Shown in pieces: positions 6,154-6,196 of a stretch of DNA of 6,196 nucleotides. The first letter of the stretch is position 1. Each line of letters starts with the position of its first letter. The DNA comes from Acidobacteriota bacterium (lineage in GTDB: Bacteria > Acidobacteriota > Terriglobia > Terriglobales > Acidobacteriaceae): NCBI GenBank assembly GCA_003224835.1, contig QHZX01000116.1, positions 1 through 6,196 of the forward strand, read 5' to 3'. A program made the translations under genes and the position numbers. The notes under the pieces were generated by a model. That model was not told where the DNA came from and did no database searches. It saw only the letters and a list, made by a program, of their open reading frames with translations.

Positions 6154-6170
6154 ACTGAGGATTCCTCGGT
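6154..6170 (+). promoter_or_regulatory. Palindrome/hairpin just upstream of the rsmD start, holding a Shine-Dalgarno-like GAGGA
   Basis: Left arm ACTGAGGA (6154-6161), centre T, right arm TCCTCGGT (6163-6170); the third pair from the base is T-G, a wobble in + strand RNA. As RNA it gives a 7-bp stem with an ATT loop. The left arm contains GAGGA, the only purine-rich stretch near the ATG at 6177 (about 15 bases away), so the stem would pair off a possible ribosome-binding site. The outer arms equal those of the hairpin upstream of serA. Confidence 0.4.
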
Positions 6171-6176
6171 CAAATC

Positions 6177-6196
6177 ATGCGAATCATCGCAGGAAA
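6177..6196 (+). CDS. rsmD: Probable 16S rRNA (guanine-966-N2)-methyltransferase RsmD, first six codons only
   Basis: Only 20 bases are visible: ATG CGA ATC ATC GCA GGA AA, read as M-R-I-I-A-G and then Lys or Asn. MRIIAG(K/S) is the typical start of RsmD, a SAM-dependent methyltransferase acting on G966 of 16S rRNA during small-subunit assembly. The upstream 76 bp are non-coding and divergent from the protease gene, which fits a gene start here. With so few residues the call rests on the N-terminal signature alone. Confidence 0.6.

Overview
The window looks like ordinary chromosomal DNA from a Gram-negative, moderately GC-rich bacterium. The most likely source is an Acidobacteriota (Terriglobia/Koribacter-like) genome. 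This rests on the overall flavour of the proteins (a single-domain IPT/TIG lipoprotein, a signal-peptide-bearing outer-membrane barrel, an AGXT-type aminotransferase near a long SerA) and is an inference, not a database match. Almost every base is coding. No gene-free stretch exceeds about 170 bp, and I see no tRNA, rRNA, CRISPR array, insertion sequence or phage gene.

Layout from left to right: (1) the 3' half of rsmI, a 16S rRNA 2'-O-methyltransferase (+); (2) a convergent yqeY-type GatB/YqeY-domain gene (-) whose candidate -10 box lies so close to its ATG that the message may be leaderless; (3) a 169-bp intergenic region with a 14-bp direct repeat spaced 53 bp; (4) a class-V PLP aminotransferase of the alanine/serine-glyoxylate type (+); (5) a small IPT/TIG-domain lipoprotein on the opposite strand (-), whose fold seems to lack its last strand; (6) a 104-bp divergent region with a near-perfect 21-bp palindrome; (7) serA, a long ACT-domain 3-phosphoglycerate dehydrogenase (+); (8) 26 bp downstream, a small outer-membrane beta-barrel protein (+); (9) a convergent site-2-protease-type M50 metalloprotease with two CBS domains (-); (10) a 76-bp divergent region with a tandem 10-bp repeat and a second palindrome; (11) the first 20 bases of a + strand gene starting MRIIAG, very probably rsmD, a 16S rRNA guanine N2-methyltransferase.

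The main functional theme is serine biosynthesis. SerA makes 3-phosphohydroxypyruvate, and the nearby class-V aminotransferase is a good candidate for the next step, phosphoserine formation. The two genes point the same way but are separated by the oppositely oriented lipoprotein gene. 16S rRNA modification genes sit at both edges, and the membrane protease and barrel protein concern the cell envelope. I find no clear new multi-gene system. The most unusual non-coding signal is a pair of hairpins, upstream of serA and of the rsmD start, that share the outer arms ACTGAG...CTCGGT, including the same wobble pair. No convincing intrinsic terminator is visible at any gene end.
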